Under the pieces are notes generated by a model. The model worked only from the letters and a program-made list of their open reading frames with translations, had not been told where the DNA came from and searched no databases. Positions 1-10,510 of a stretch of 64,000 nt of DNA are shown piece after piece. The stretch comes from Acaudatibacter sp050729515 (GTDB taxonomy: Bacteria > Pseudomonadota > Alphaproteobacteria > Caulobacterales > Caulobacteraceae), in the NCBI GenBank assembly GCA_050729515.1, contig JBOHLG010000010.1:1-64000 (forward strand), written 5' to 3'. Every line of letters begins with the position of its first letter. Positions within the stretch are counted from its first letter, which is position 1. The position numbers and the translations under genes are program-made.

Positions 1-1980
<1,980 letters not shown>

Positions 1981-2093
1981 GGTGAACGACAACGAACGAG
2001 CGCGAAACGAAGCATGACCGAATCGGTGACTCGCGCCGATTCTGTCTTTGTTCCCTACAACCCATTGTAGTGGCCGAGCCTTCCGACACAAGG

Positions 2094-2240
2094 GCAGCAG
2101 TCCCTTCGCTCCGCTCATCCCATGCGAGCGCTCGCCAGAGCGTGAGACACGGGACCCAGGCAGAAGCCTCCGCCGAGCGAGGCCATGGAGCGCCGAGACG
2201 GAGGGTCTTGCCTGGATTCCGGCTTTCGCCGGAAGTAGCG
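2094..2240. repeat. Intergenic palindromic repeat element (REP-like)
   Basis: The 304-base gap between the helicase start (1980) and the next gene (2285) holds no convincing gene. It contains a stretch resembling dispersed intergenic elements of high-GC Proteobacteria. It ends in a perfect hairpin, TTCCGGC (2217-2223), loop TTTC, GCCGGAA (2228-2234), preceded by CTGGA. Upstream are further imperfect inverted segments (GAGCGCTCGCC near 2128 and GAGCGTGAGACACGGG near 2138). Copy number in the genome cannot be seen from this window, so the repeat call rests on resemblance and the hairpin. Confidence 0.4.
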
Positions 2241-2284
2241 GATTTCAGTAGCCGCGAGGCCGCGGATCGGCTCTGATCTGGGGA

Positions 2285-2881
2285 ATGGAGAAGGCTCGAT
2301 CCCCCGGTCCAGCGCCCCTGCTCTTGGCTGGCGCGCTGCTCCTGGCCCTGGCGCCGGCGGCGGCGTCGCCGGCCGCTCCCTCGAAGGCCCGTCTGAAGGC
2401 CTTCGTCCAGGCCGAGCTCGACCGGATCGATCCGACGCCCCAGGACCGCAGCGCCGTCCGCTGGAGCCTCGCCTGGGCGGACCTGAAGGGGAACGGCGGC
2501 CGCGACGCGCTCATCTATGTCATCGGACCCGACTGGTGCGGCTCGGGCGGCTGCACCCTTCTCATCGCCGAGCCGAGCGGGAACGGCTACCGGCTGCGGG
2601 GCAATGTCTCGGTCGTCCAGAACCCCATCGGGGTCCTTCCCACGCGCCACCAGGGTTGGCGAGATGTCGCGGTCGGGGTCGCCGGCGGCGGCATCACCTC
2701 GGGCTACGAAGCGGCCCTGCCCTTCGATGGCCGCCGCTATGCCGACAACCCCACCGTCGCCCCGGCGCGGCCCCTCAGGCGGGGCGTCAAGGCGAAGATC
2801 CTGATCGACTCCGATGCCCTCGGCTCGCCGCTTTGGCCCGGGGCGGCCGGACCAACGCCTTCCCCTTCGCCGCGTCACTGA
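2285..2881 (+). CDS. Secreted protein of unknown function
   Basis: The 198-residue product has an N-terminal signal peptide: a basic start, a Leu/Ala-rich core at about residues 11-26 and an Ala-x-Ala-type cleavage region near APAAASPAAP. The mature part contains a DWCGSGGC motif at about residues 83-90 followed by TLLI, a pattern seen in small conserved periplasmic proteins of Proteobacteria, and then a Gly-rich segment GVAGGGITSGYE. The two Cys of the motif could form a disulfide after export. It stands alone between the helicase and rpmB. No enzymatic function can be assigned. The Pro/Ser-rich tail looks less conserved. Confidence 0.7.
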   Translation: MEKARSPGPAPLLLAGALLLALAPAAASPAAPSKARLKAFVQAELDRIDPTPQDRSAVRWSLAWADLKGNGGRDALIYVIGPDWCGSGGCTLLIAEPSGNGYRLRGNVSVVQNPIGVLPTRHQGWRDVAVGVAGGGITSGYEAALPFDGRRYADNPTVAPARPLRRGVKAKILIDSDALGSPLWPGAAGPTPSPSPRH

Positions 2882-2906
2882 TCGAAGCCCGCCGCTGCGT
2901 CGCGGC

Positions 2907-2936
2907 TTGACCGGTTCTTCGCCGCTCGCCTATACG
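2907..2936 (+). promoter_or_regulatory. Housekeeping-type promoter for rpmB
   Basis: TTGACC (2907-2912), an 18-base spacer and TATACG (2931-2936) match the -35/-10 pattern of strong vegetative alphaproteobacterial promoters. It lies 53 bases upstream of the rpmB ATG, between the end of the secreted-protein gene and rpmB. Confidence 0.65.
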
Positions 2937-2989
2937 CGCCCCTTCGCCCATCAGGCCCACTTCGAGCCCTTTCCCGACGAGCCCCTCCC

Positions 2990-3283
2990 ATGTCCCGCCG
3001 CTGCGAGCTCACCGGCGTTGGCCCGATGACCGGCCACAACGTCAGCCACTCGAACGTCAAGACCAAGCGGCGTTTCCTGCCCGCCCTGGCCCCGGCCAGC
3101 CTGCAATCGGACGCACTCGGCCAGACCTTCCGCCTGCGCGTCTCAAACGCCGCACGTCGGACGCTCGATTTTCGCGGCGGGCTGGATGACTTCCTCCTGA
3201 AGGCCAAGGACCATCAGCTCTCCGCCCGCGCCCGGCGGATCAAGCGGCAGGTCAAGGCCAAGCTCACCGCCGCCTCAAGCTAG
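2990..3283 (+). CDS. rpmB: 50S ribosomal protein L28
   Basis: This 97-residue protein begins MSRRCELTGVGPMTGHNVSH and carries the typical L28 features: Cys5, the basic KTKRRF segment at about residues 25-30 and the RVSNAARRTLD region in the middle. Length matches alphaproteobacterial L28. It is a structural protein of the large subunit. A good promoter sits just upstream (2907-2936). The 3' end overlaps the convergent lldD-like gene by nine bases, so the two messages end against each other. Confidence 0.97.
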   Translation: MSRRCELTGVGPMTGHNVSHSNVKTKRRFLPALAPASLQSDALGQTFRLRVSNAARRTLDFRGGLDDFLLKAKDHQLSARARRIKRQVKAKLTAASS

Positions 3284-4408
3284 AAGGTCACGGCCGGCCC
3301 GCCTGACGTCGGTGCATCCGGTGAGACTCATCGCCAGGCGCAGCTCCTGGCGCAGGATGGCGAGCATCTTCGCCACGCCGTCCCCTCCCCTGGCCCCCAG
3401 CGCCCAGGCCCAGGCGCGACCGACCAGACATGCCTGAGCCCCGCTCGCCAGGGCCTTGAGCACGTCGAGGCCCGAGCGCACCCCGCCGTCCATCAGGACC
3501 GCGAGGTCCGAGCCCACCGCCTCGACGATGGCCGGAAGCGCGGCGATCGAGGAAGGCGCGCCATCGAGCTGGCGGCCGCCATGGTTGGAGACGACGATGC
3601 CGTCGGCCCCTGCTCGCGCGGCCTCGCGGGCGTCCTCGGGGTCGAGGATCCCCTTCAGCACCAGAGGCCCCGGCCAGTTCTCGCGCACCCACTCGATATC
3701 CTTCCAGGTGACGGAAGCATCGAAGTTCCGGCCGGTCCAGGCCCAGAAGTTGCTGAGACTTTTCAGGTGGCCGCCGGCCGCAGCCACGTTTCCGAGACTG
3801 TGCGGACGTCCCCGAAGATAGAGATCGAGCACCCAGCCGGGATGGGCGAGGCCGTCGAGGCCGCGGGAGAGGCGAGCGCCAAGACTATCGCCGGTCATGG
3901 CGTTCCTGACATCGCGTCGCCGCGTGCTGGGGAGCGGCAGGTCGACGGTGAAGAAGAGGACCGGGCAGCCCACCTCGCGGGCGCGGGAGAGGACATCGGC
4001 CATGAACGGTCGGTCCTTGATCATGTAGAGCTGGAACCACGGAGGGGTGGCGGCTTGGGCGACTTCGTTGAGGCTGCACACGCCCATGGTCGAGAGGCTG
4101 AAAGGGACGCCCGCCGCCTTCGCCGCCTTCGCCGCCTGGACCTCGCCCCGGCTGGCGTACATGCCGGCCAGGCCCACCGGAGCCAGCACAACTGGCATCG
4201 AGAGCGGCTCGCCGAAGAGCTCCACGCCCATGGAGAGGCGGGAGACGTCGACGAGGACCCGCTGGCGCAGCTTGAGGTCGGCGAGGTCGGAGAGGTTGGC
4301 CTTCGCGGTCGCCTCGTCGTAGGCCGCCCCGTCGATGTAGTCGAAAAGCACCCGCGGCAGACGGCGCTGCGCGCCGGCGCGCAGATCGCCGACGCTGGCG
4401 ATCCTCAC
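3275..4408 (-). CDS. lldD: FMN-dependent alpha-hydroxy acid (L-lactate) dehydrogenase
   Basis: The 377-residue product belongs to the FMN-dependent alpha-hydroxy acid dehydrogenase/oxidase family that oxidises L-lactate or related 2-hydroxy acids to the 2-keto acid. Expected active-site residues are visible: Tyr24, Tyr128, Asp156 in TVDLP, Lys252 in VLKGI, and His276/Arg279 in the signature VSNHGGRQLDGA. It starts with GTG at 4408 and overlaps the upstream cobT stop codon, so the two are probably translationally coupled. Length and motifs suit the membrane-associated LldD type, but mandelate or glycolate oxidation cannot be excluded from sequence alone. It is the last gene of a five-gene minus-strand run starting near 8765. 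Confidence 0.87.
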   Translation of the reverse strand: MRIASVGDLRAGAQRRLPRVLFDYIDGAAYDEATAKANLSDLADLKLRQRVLVDVSRLSMGVELFGEPLSMPVVLAPVGLAGMYASRGEVQAAKAAKAAGVPFSLSTMGVCSLNEVAQAATPPWFQLYMIKDRPFMADVLSRAREVGCPVLFFTVDLPLPSTRRRDVRNAMTGDSLGARLSRGLDGLAHPGWVLDLYLRGRPHSLGNVAAAGGHLKSLSNFWAWTGRNFDASVTWKDIEWVRENWPGPLVLKGILDPEDAREAARAGADGIVVSNHGGRQLDGAPSSIAALPAIVEAVGSDLAVLMDGGVRSGLDVLKALASGAQACLVGRAWAWALGARGGDGVAKMLAILRQELRLAMSLTGCTDVRRAGRDLLA

Positions 4409-6327
4409 GCCGGAACCCGTCGGCGCACGGCGCCTCCAGGCGGCGACGGGCCTTCGGTGTTGGGCGGCGGTCCAAGCAGCCCATGGGCGTTCCTTCCGGG
4501 CGCACGCGGCTCCTCTTCGAAGAGAGCGGCGAGCTGCTCGGTCATCACCCCTCCCAGTTGCTCCACGTCGACGATGGTGACCGCCCGACGATAGTAGCGG
4601 GTGACATCGTGGCCGATGCCGATGGCGATGAGCTCGACCGGCGAAGCCCCCTCGATCTCGGCGATCACCCGGCGAAGGTGCCGCTCCAGGTAGTGGCCCG
4701 AGTTCACCGACAGAGTGGAGTCATCCACCGGCGCCCCGTCGGAGATGACCATCAGGATGCGCCGCTGTTCGGAACGGCCGATGAGGCGCTGATGGGCCCA
4801 GATGAGGGCCTCGCCGTCGATGTTCTCCTTGAGGAGTCCCTCGCGCATCATGAGCCCCAGATTGCGTCGGGCCCGCCGCCACGGCGCGTCGGCGGCCTTG
4901 TAGACGATGTGCCGAAGGTCGTTGAGGCGTCCGGGGATCGGGGGCTTGCCGGCCTTGAGCCAGTCGTCCCGCGAGGACCCGCCCTTCCAGGCCCTGGTGG
5001 TGAAGCCCAGGAGCTCCACCTTCACCCCGCATCGCTCCAGGGTGCGGGCGAGGATGTCCGCACACACCGCCGCGACCATGATCGGGCGGCCTCGCATGGA
5101 GCCGGAATTGTCGATGAGCAGGCTCACCACCGTGTCGCGGAACTCGGTCTCCTCCTCCTGCTTGAAGGAGAGCGGGGCGGTGGGATCGACCACCACCCTC
5201 GTCAACCGCGAGACATCGAGCATCCCTTCCTCGAGATCGAAGGACCAGGCCCGGTTCTGCTGAGCCAGAAGCTTGCGCTGGAGGCGGTTGGCGAGCCTGG
5301 AGACGACGTTGGAGAGGTTGGAAAGCTGCTGGTCGAGGTAGGCGCGAAGGCGCGTCAACTCCTCGGCTTCGCACAGCTCCTCGGCCCCGATCACCTCGTC
5401 GTGGGCGGTGGTGAAGATCTTGTAGACCGGCTCGCCAGCGCCGCCCCCCTTCAGATTGGGCCTGGCCGGCTTGTCGCCCTCGGAGACGTCGAGCTCGTCC
5501 TCGCTCTCTTCGCCCTCCTCGTCCTCATCGCCGCGCGCCTCCTCGCTTTCGGTCTCATCGCCCTCGCGGCGGGACTTCTCGGCGTCGAGCGAAGCGGTCT
5601 CGCGCGCCGAATCCTCCTCTTCTCCGCCTTCGCCCCCTTCGGCGTCGCCTTCCTCTCCCTCTTCGTCCTCGGCCCCCTCCTCGGGCGCATCGGAAAGATC
5701 CTCGCCCATGGCGAGATCGCGCACCACCAGGCGGGCGATGCGGGCGAAGGCCTTCTGGTCCTCGACCGCGCCGGTGAGGCGGTCGAGGTCGGGGCCGGCC
5801 TTGGCCTCGATCTCCTCGCGGTAGGCCTCCACCAGGGCCTTCGCCGAAGGCGGCGGCGCCTCGCCGGTGAGACGCTCGCGCACGATCAGAGAGACGATGT
5901 CGGCGGTGGGCGCGAGGGCCGGATCCATCGGCCTGGAGAGCCCCTTGCGCTGGGCGGCCGCTTCGGCGGCGGCGGAGAGGTTGGCGCGCACCCCGGCGAG
6001 CGCATTGGCCCCGATCGCCTCGATCCGGGTCTGCTCGAGGGCGTCGTAGACCTCGGCCCCGAGCCGGCCCCGGGGCCGAACCCGGCCATGGATCTTCTCG
6101 TCGTGGTGCGCCAGGCGCAGAGCCATCTGGTCGGCGAGGCCGCGGATACGGCTGGTCTCGGGCCCGGAGAGTTCGCGCGGCGGATGAGGAAGAACGGCGC
6201 GGCGGCCGCTGAGCGCGGGGCCTTCGCCGGAAAAGACGACCTCCAGATCGGGCAGCTCGGCGAGCGAGCGGGCGGCGCCGGCGAGCGCCCGCTTGAAGGT
6301 CTCCGAGGGGCTCTCCTTGTGCGCCAT
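4405..6327 (-). CDS. cobT: Cobaltochelatase CobT subunit
   Basis: About 640 residues. In the aerobic cobalamin pathway CobT forms an AAA+ chaperone-like complex with CobS that drives CobN to insert cobalt into hydrogenobyrinic acid a,c-diamide. The N-terminal third is helical, followed by a very acidic Glu/Asp-rich linker (about residues 210-290) and a C-terminal von Willebrand A domain with the metal-binding MIDAS sequence DNSGS near residue 406. ATG at 6327 (MAHKESPSE) is preferred over a TTG seven codons upstream. The stop overlaps lldD. CobS, usually next to cobT, is not nearby, and no other cobalamin gene is in the window. Confidence 0.92.
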   Translation of the reverse strand: MAHKESPSETFKRALAGAARSLAELPDLEVVFSGEGPALSGRRAVLPHPPRELSGPETSRIRGLADQMALRLAHHDEKIHGRVRPRGRLGAEVYDALEQTRIEAIGANALAGVRANLSAAAEAAAQRKGLSRPMDPALAPTADIVSLIVRERLTGEAPPPSAKALVEAYREEIEAKAGPDLDRLTGAVEDQKAFARIARLVVRDLAMGEDLSDAPEEGAEDEEGEEGDAEGGEGGEEEDSARETASLDAEKSRREGDETESEEARGDEDEEGEESEDELDVSEGDKPARPNLKGGGAGEPVYKIFTTAHDEVIGAEELCEAEELTRLRAYLDQQLSNLSNVVSRLANRLQRKLLAQQNRAWSFDLEEGMLDVSRLTRVVVDPTAPLSFKQEEETEFRDTVVSLLIDNSGSMRGRPIMVAAVCADILARTLERCGVKVELLGFTTRAWKGGSSRDDWLKAGKPPIPGRLNDLRHIVYKAADAPWRRARRNLGLMMREGLLKENIDGEALIWAHQRLIGRSEQRRILMVISDGAPVDDSTLSVNSGHYLERHLRRVIAEIEGASPVELIAIGIGHDVTRYYRRAVTIVDVEQLGGVMTEQLAALFEEEPRAPGRNAHGLLGPPPNTEGPSPPGGAVRRRVPA

Positions 6328-6369
6328 CGGCGCGTTTCTTACGGCCAACCGGCCGACGAGAGAAGCGCG

Positions 6370-7329
6370 TCAGGCGAGGCGGGCGAGGATCGCCTCTAGG
6401 CGCTTGTCATAGCCGTGGTCGGCCAGCACGCGTCGACGGCCGGCGTCGCCGACCCGCTCGGCCAGCTCAGGCTCGCGCCGGAGTTTCTGGCAAAGCGCGT
6501 CCAACTCGCCCGCGTCACGCCAGATCAGGACCTCCCGTCCCGGCTCGAAGCAGCGCTCGAGGTCCGGTTGGTCATCACTCAGCACGGCCGCTCCCGCCAG
6601 GCACGGCTCGAAATTGCGCTGGTTCAAGCCATCGAGGAGATTGCCTTCGTTGCGGATGTTGAGCGCCGCCAGGCACTGGGCGTAAATCGCCGTGACCTCT
6701 CTGGGCGCGATGCGGCGGGGAAAGACGCGGTGCGCCTTCCCCTCCATCCCTGGCCGCCAGCTCGGGCCGTAGAGGCTGATGCTCTGCGATAGACCGTTGA
6801 GGATCGCCCGTCGGCGCGGCGTGGGATTGGCGATGAAGACGATCTCCTCCTCGCGCGGGCCGGCGGCCCCAGGGTTCGCCTGGGCGCTGGCGGCGTGGGG
6901 GAGCCACATCGCCTCGCCAGGGAAGCCGAGATCGCCGTGGCGGGCGAGAAGGGCGCTGTCGGCGTAGGCGACGAGGTCGTAGAGCGCCGCGACCGGAGCG
7001 GCCTCGGCTCCGAAGACATCTCCCACCCAGCCGACGAGGGGCGGGCGATCCTTCTGGCTTCGCAAGCGCTCGAGCACGCTCGGCGGGGCCTGGAAGGCGC
7101 CGATCGCCAGGACCAGGCGCGGGCGCCATTTCCGCACGCCGTCGGCGATGCGCCCCGCCATCGGCGCGCCGAAACGCTCGGCGGCCATGACCGCATCGAT
7201 GGCGGGATGGAAGGTCGGGTTGCGGAACCAGGCCAGCCTCACCTCGCAGCCGGCGGCGGCGAAGCCCTCGGCAGTCTTCTCCAGCCAGTGGGTGATGCTG
7301 GCCCTCTTGCCGATGAGGGTGATCCTCAC
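6370..7329 (-). CDS. CgeB-like glycosyltransferase
   Basis: The 319-residue protein starts MRITLIGKRASITHW and ends with a glycosyl transferase group 1-like region. It contains VGWVGDVFG around residue 100, IVFIANPTPRRRAI around 165-180 and a late NQRNFEPCLAGA segment followed by DHGYDKRL, the pattern of CgeB/DUF3880-related glycosyltransferases. Such enzymes transfer sugars from nucleotide donors, but donor and acceptor are not predictable here. It lies 3 bases after the methyltransferase stop and 42 bases before the cobT start, suggesting one transcript. Soluble, with no membrane segment seen. Confidence 0.75.
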   Translation of the reverse strand: MRITLIGKRASITHWLEKTAEGFAAAGCEVRLAWFRNPTFHPAIDAVMAAERFGAPMAGRIADGVRKWRPRLVLAIGAFQAPPSVLERLRSQKDRPPLVGWVGDVFGAEAAPVAALYDLVAYADSALLARHGDLGFPGEAMWLPHAASAQANPGAAGPREEEIVFIANPTPRRRAILNGLSQSISLYGPSWRPGMEGKAHRVFPRRIAPREVTAIYAQCLAALNIRNEGNLLDGLNQRNFEPCLAGAAVLSDDQPDLERCFEPGREVLIWRDAGELDALCQKLRREPELAERVGDAGRRRVLADHGYDKRLEAILARLA

Positions 7330-7332
7330 CCG

Positions 7333-8322
7333 TCAGGCCGCGCGCAGCTGCAGCATCATCTGATCGCCCTGGCCTTCGCGGTTCAGTCGCTCGGTCTGCC
7401 GCTTCCAGTCGGCGATCTGGGCGCGCGAGAAGATCGCGCGGTCGGCCATAGGATCGCTGGCCGGAATGTCGAGGAGGTAGCGTTCAGAGCCAACGAACTG
7501 GGAAAGCGCGCCCACGCTGCGCGACCACTCGATCGCAAGGCCGCTTTGCGCGGCGAGGATATCCAGGGCCGCCCTGGTGAAAAGGTGCAGGTGCCGCGGC
7601 GGATCGAGATTGCACCAGTTCGCCCCATACTTCCTCCAGGCGTAGGCCCCCGCGACCGGCACGACGACCAGAATCCGGCCTTTTTCGCTCAGAAGCGTCC
7701 GTGCGGCGGCCAGCGCCGGGCCGGGATCGGGCAGGTGCTCGAGGGCGTGGTGGAACATGACGAGGTCGAAGGGGCCGCGTCCGGACCGGGCGAAGGCCTC
7801 CACGGTGGTCTTCTCGATCGTCACGCCGATCGGGTAGTGGATCGGGCGGGCGATGAAGGGATCGACCCCCGCCGGCGTCGGAAAGCCGCCGAGCGCCATC
7901 GCCACCAGGGTCTTTCCCGCTCCACAGCCGACGTCCAGGACGCGCGCATGGGCGTCCAGGCCGGCGGCCCTGACCCAGTCGATGTAGTCGAGCGGCCGGC
8001 TGACCCGTTCGGCGAACCGTCCAATTGAGCTCGCGCCGCCGAAGGCGCTCTTCACCCGTAGGGGATCGATCCAGCGACGGATCGGGTGCCGCGCGAGGCC
8101 TTTCCAGTCGCGAAAGGAGAAATAGCCTGGCGGATAATGCCGCTCGAGGTCGCCGGGAATGGCGGCGATCTGGACACAGCCGCAGCCGCCGCACTCGAAA
8201 TAGGCGAAGGTCTCGCGCGTCCCGATGAGCATTTCGCGCGCCTCGAACGCCGGCGCGCGCGCCGCTGCGCCGCAAACGCGGCAGACATTCCGCGCCAGCC
8301 GAGCCTCGACCTTGGAATCCAT
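7333..8322 (-). CDS. Class I SAM methyltransferase with N-terminal zinc-ribbon
   Basis: From ATG 8322 (MDSKVEARLARN) the product is about 329 residues. It opens with a CRVCG pair and, about 30 residues later, an ECGGCGC pair, which likely bind zinc. The SAM-binding motif VLDVGCGAGKTLVAMA follows at about residues 120-135, then FDLVMFHHALEHLPDP, the acidic loop and post-I motif of UbiE/MenG-type methyltransferases. The C-terminal part has DPPRHLHLFT, typical of sugar or lipid-linked methyltransferases found near glycosyltransferases. The next gene downstream is a glycosyltransferase, so a modified cell-surface or capsular sugar is a reasonable guess. An upstream start adding 26 residues would overlap the preceding gene. 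Confidence 0.8.
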   Translation of the reverse strand: MDSKVEARLARNVCRVCGAAARAPAFEAREMLIGTRETFAYFECGGCGCVQIAAIPGDLERHYPPGYFSFRDWKGLARHPIRRWIDPLRVKSAFGGASSIGRFAERVSRPLDYIDWVRAAGLDAHARVLDVGCGAGKTLVAMALGGFPTPAGVDPFIARPIHYPIGVTIEKTTVEAFARSGRGPFDLVMFHHALEHLPDPGPALAAARTLLSEKGRILVVVPVAGAYAWRKYGANWCNLDPPRHLHLFTRAALDILAAQSGLAIEWSRSVGALSQFVGSERYLLDIPASDPMADRAIFSRAQIADWKRQTERLNREGQGDQMMLQLRAA

Positions 8323-8330
8323 CACGCCGC

Positions 8331-8765
8331 TCAGGAGGAAGCGCCGACCGGACTCGAAGGGGTCGGTTTGGGAGTCTTGTGAGCCGACTCCAGGCGCCAC
8401 AGCTTTCCGTCCGGCGCCTTGGCTTCGAAGTCCCCCCCGGGCTGGCCGATGAACACCGCCAGCGCCTTGCCTCCGGCGTCGGCAAGGACGATGTCGCCCT
8501 TCTCATCGGTGCGCCACGCCGCCAGGCTCTGAAGCGGCGGAAAAGCTTGGCGGCAGGCAAACTGCGCCTCGGCCTGCCGCACCCCAGGACTGGCCGGGAT
8601 GCTGGCCAGGTCGGTCAGCCGAACCGTGCAGGCGACCTTGCCCCCGACCTCGCTTAGGCGCCAGGATCCGATGTCGGTGCGGCCGTCCTGCGCAGGCGCG
8701 GCGGCAGCGAGCGCAAGCGCGGCCAAGCCGAAAAGGGGCTTCCAGGCGCGGCAGGGACTACTCAC
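8331..8765 (-). CDS. Exported AprI/Inh-family metalloprotease inhibitor
   Basis: The product is about 144 residues if started at GTG 8765, which places a signal peptide (LFGLAALALAAAAPAQ) at the N-terminus. A longer version from 8834 adds an implausible Gly/Arg-rich leader before the signal. The mature part shows the Inh-type pattern: GSWRLSE, a first Cys in VACTVRL, a second Cys in QFACRQA, then a W-x-GDIVLAD-GG--LAVF block and a late LWRLE strand. Inh proteins are periplasmic inhibitors of serralysin-type metalloproteases; no such protease is in this window. It heads the run with the methyltransferase, whose start is 8 bases downstream. Confidence 0.72.
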   Translation of the reverse strand: MSSPCRAWKPLFGLAALALAAAAPAQDGRTDIGSWRLSEVGGKVACTVRLTDLASIPASPGVRQAEAQFACRQAFPPLQSLAAWRTDEKGDIVLADAGGKALAVFIGQPGGDFEAKAPDGKLWRLESAHKTPKPTPSSPVGASS

Positions 8766-8880
8766 GGTCGCGATGATAGACGCTCGGCCGCGCCAAGTCG
8801 AAGCTGATCCCAACCCGCCGCCGAGGCGCCCCAAGAAGCCCGATCAGGGCCTCAATCCGGCGCGACTCTCGATCCTGCGG

Positions 8881-10320
8881 CTATTCTGCCGCGGACTTGG
8901 GCGCGTAGCCCAGCACCGCCTTGGTCTCAAGGTACTCGGCGAAGCCGTGATCTCCCCATTCGCGACCATTTCCGCTCTTCTTGTAGCCGCCGAATGGCGC
9001 GGTCATATCCATGTCGCCGCCGTTGATGGCGACCTGGCCGGCGCGGAGTTTCGAGGCCACCTCGCGGACCTTGTCGAGATCGGTTCCCGACACATAGGCG
9101 GCGAGCCCGTATTCGGTGTCGTTGCCGATCTCCACCGCCTCATCGAGCGTCTTGTAGCCGAGGATCGACACCACCGGACCGAAGATCTCCTCCTTGGCGA
9201 TGGTCATGTCGTTCTTCACGTTCGCGAAGACGGTCGGCTTGACGTAGAAGCCCTTGTCGAGGCCTTCCGGACGACCCGGACCGCCGGTCACAAGGGTGGC
9301 GCCCTCGTCGATACCCGCCTTGATCAGCCGCTGGATCTTCTCCCACTGGGTACGGTTGACCACCGGTCCGATCTGGGCGTTTCCGTTGGGATCACCGACA
9401 GTGGTGGATTCCGCGGCGTCCTTGGCGATGACGATCACCTCGTCCATCTTGCCCTGGGGGACAAGCATGCGCGTGGGCGCGTTGCACGATTGTCCGGAAT
9501 TCTGCATGACGTGACGAACTCCGCCGCCGACGGCGCTCTTGAGGTCCGCGTCTTCGAGGATGATGTTCGGGCTTTTACCGCCAAGTTCCTGAGCGACGCG
9601 CTTGACGCTGGGCGCGGCGGCCTTGGCGACCTCCACGCCGGCCCGGGTGGAACCGGTGAAGGAAACCATGTCGACCCCGGGGTGACTGGCGATCGCCGCA
9701 CCGACTTCCGGGCCGGTGCCGTTGATCATGTTGAAGACGCCGGCGGGAACACCCGCCGCCGCCATCACCTCGGCCCAGATGTAGGCGGAGAACGGCGCCT
9801 CTTCGGAGGGCTTGAGCACCATGGTGCAGCCGGTGGCGAGAGCAGGCACGACCTTGCAGGCGATCTGATTGATCGGCCAGTTCCATGGGGTGATCATGCC
9901 GCACACCCCGATCGGCTCCTTGACGATGCGGGTGGCGCCGCGGTCCTCCTCGAAGTGGAAGTTCTTCAACACTTCGATGCCGGCGGCCAGGTGCGCCATG
10001 CCGATCGGCGCCTGGGCGCGCTGGGCGAGGCTGGCGGGAGCGCCCATCTCCTCGGTGATCGCCTTAGCGATATCGCCGAAACGCTTCTGGTATTCGGCCA
10101 GAATCCGCTGAAGCAGGTCGATCCGCTCCTCGCGGCTGGTCTTGGAATAGGTCACGAAAGCCCGGCGCGCGGCCTTGACCGCCTTGTCGACGTCCGCTGC
10201 GCTTCCAGCCGAGATGCGGCCGGCGACCTGCTCGTTGGCGGGATTGATGACGTCCATGCTCTTGGGGCCGGCCGGATCGACCCATTGGCCGTCGATGTAG
10301 AACTTCATGTACTCGCGCAT
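8881..10320 (-). CDS. NAD(P)+-dependent aldehyde dehydrogenase
   Basis: The 479-residue enzyme has the complete ALDH superfamily layout: PWNWP (oxyanion Asn at about 147), KPSE (Lys170), ELGGKSPNI (general base Glu245) and the catalytic Cys279 in NSGQSCNAP. It oxidises an aldehyde to the acid with NAD+ or NADP+. Sequence resembles the broad ALDH class often annotated as betaine- or 3-succinoylsemialdehyde-like dehydrogenases; substrate is unknown. ATG 10320 is preceded by a good GAAGGAG ribosome site. It is monocistronic, with its own promoter region carrying a direct repeat (10377-10405). Confidence 0.93.
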   Translation of the reverse strand: MREYMKFYIDGQWVDPAGPKSMDVINPANEQVAGRISAGSAADVDKAVKAARRAFVTYSKTSREERIDLLQRILAEYQKRFGDIAKAITEEMGAPASLAQRAQAPIGMAHLAAGIEVLKNFHFEEDRGATRIVKEPIGVCGMITPWNWPINQIACKVVPALATGCTMVLKPSEEAPFSAYIWAEVMAAAGVPAGVFNMINGTGPEVGAAIASHPGVDMVSFTGSTRAGVEVAKAAAPSVKRVAQELGGKSPNIILEDADLKSAVGGGVRHVMQNSGQSCNAPTRMLVPQGKMDEVIVIAKDAAESTTVGDPNGNAQIGPVVNRTQWEKIQRLIKAGIDEGATLVTGGPGRPEGLDKGFYVKPTVFANVKNDMTIAKEEIFGPVVSILGYKTLDEAVEIGNDTEYGLAAYVSGTDLDKVREVASKLRAGQVAINGGDMDMTAPFGGYKKSGNGREWGDHGFAEYLETKAVLGYAPKSAAE

Positions 10321-10376
10321 GGATGCGTCTCCTTCAGACGGTCCGCTGGTCGCCGCCCTCGCCGGCGGTGCCTCCT

Positions 10377-10405
10377 TTCATATTAGTGACCGCTGTTCAT
10401 ACTAG
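10377..10405 (-). promoter_or_regulatory. Tandem direct repeat in the aldehyde dehydrogenase promoter
   Basis: TTCATATTAG (10377-10386) and TTCATACTAG (10396-10405) are near-identical and 19 bases apart start to start, close to two helical turns. On the minus strand the gene-proximal copy reads CTAATATGAA and overlaps a possible -10 element (TAATAT). The region is markedly AT-rich for this genome. It may be the operator of an unidentified regulator, a promoter, or both. Confidence 0.4.
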
Positions 10406-10510
10406 AAAGGGGCTCGCGGCCGGAATTATAAGGCGGCAGGGCTGAGATGGCCGCAGGGACGACGGCGATGCGGCGCGGAACCGGCGGGACCTGCGAAGAT
10501 TACCTCAAGG

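Noticed and set aside
4483..6399. 638-codon plus-strand open frame
   Set aside because: Antisense to cobT; the cobT product has a conserved MIDAS and full-length domain match.
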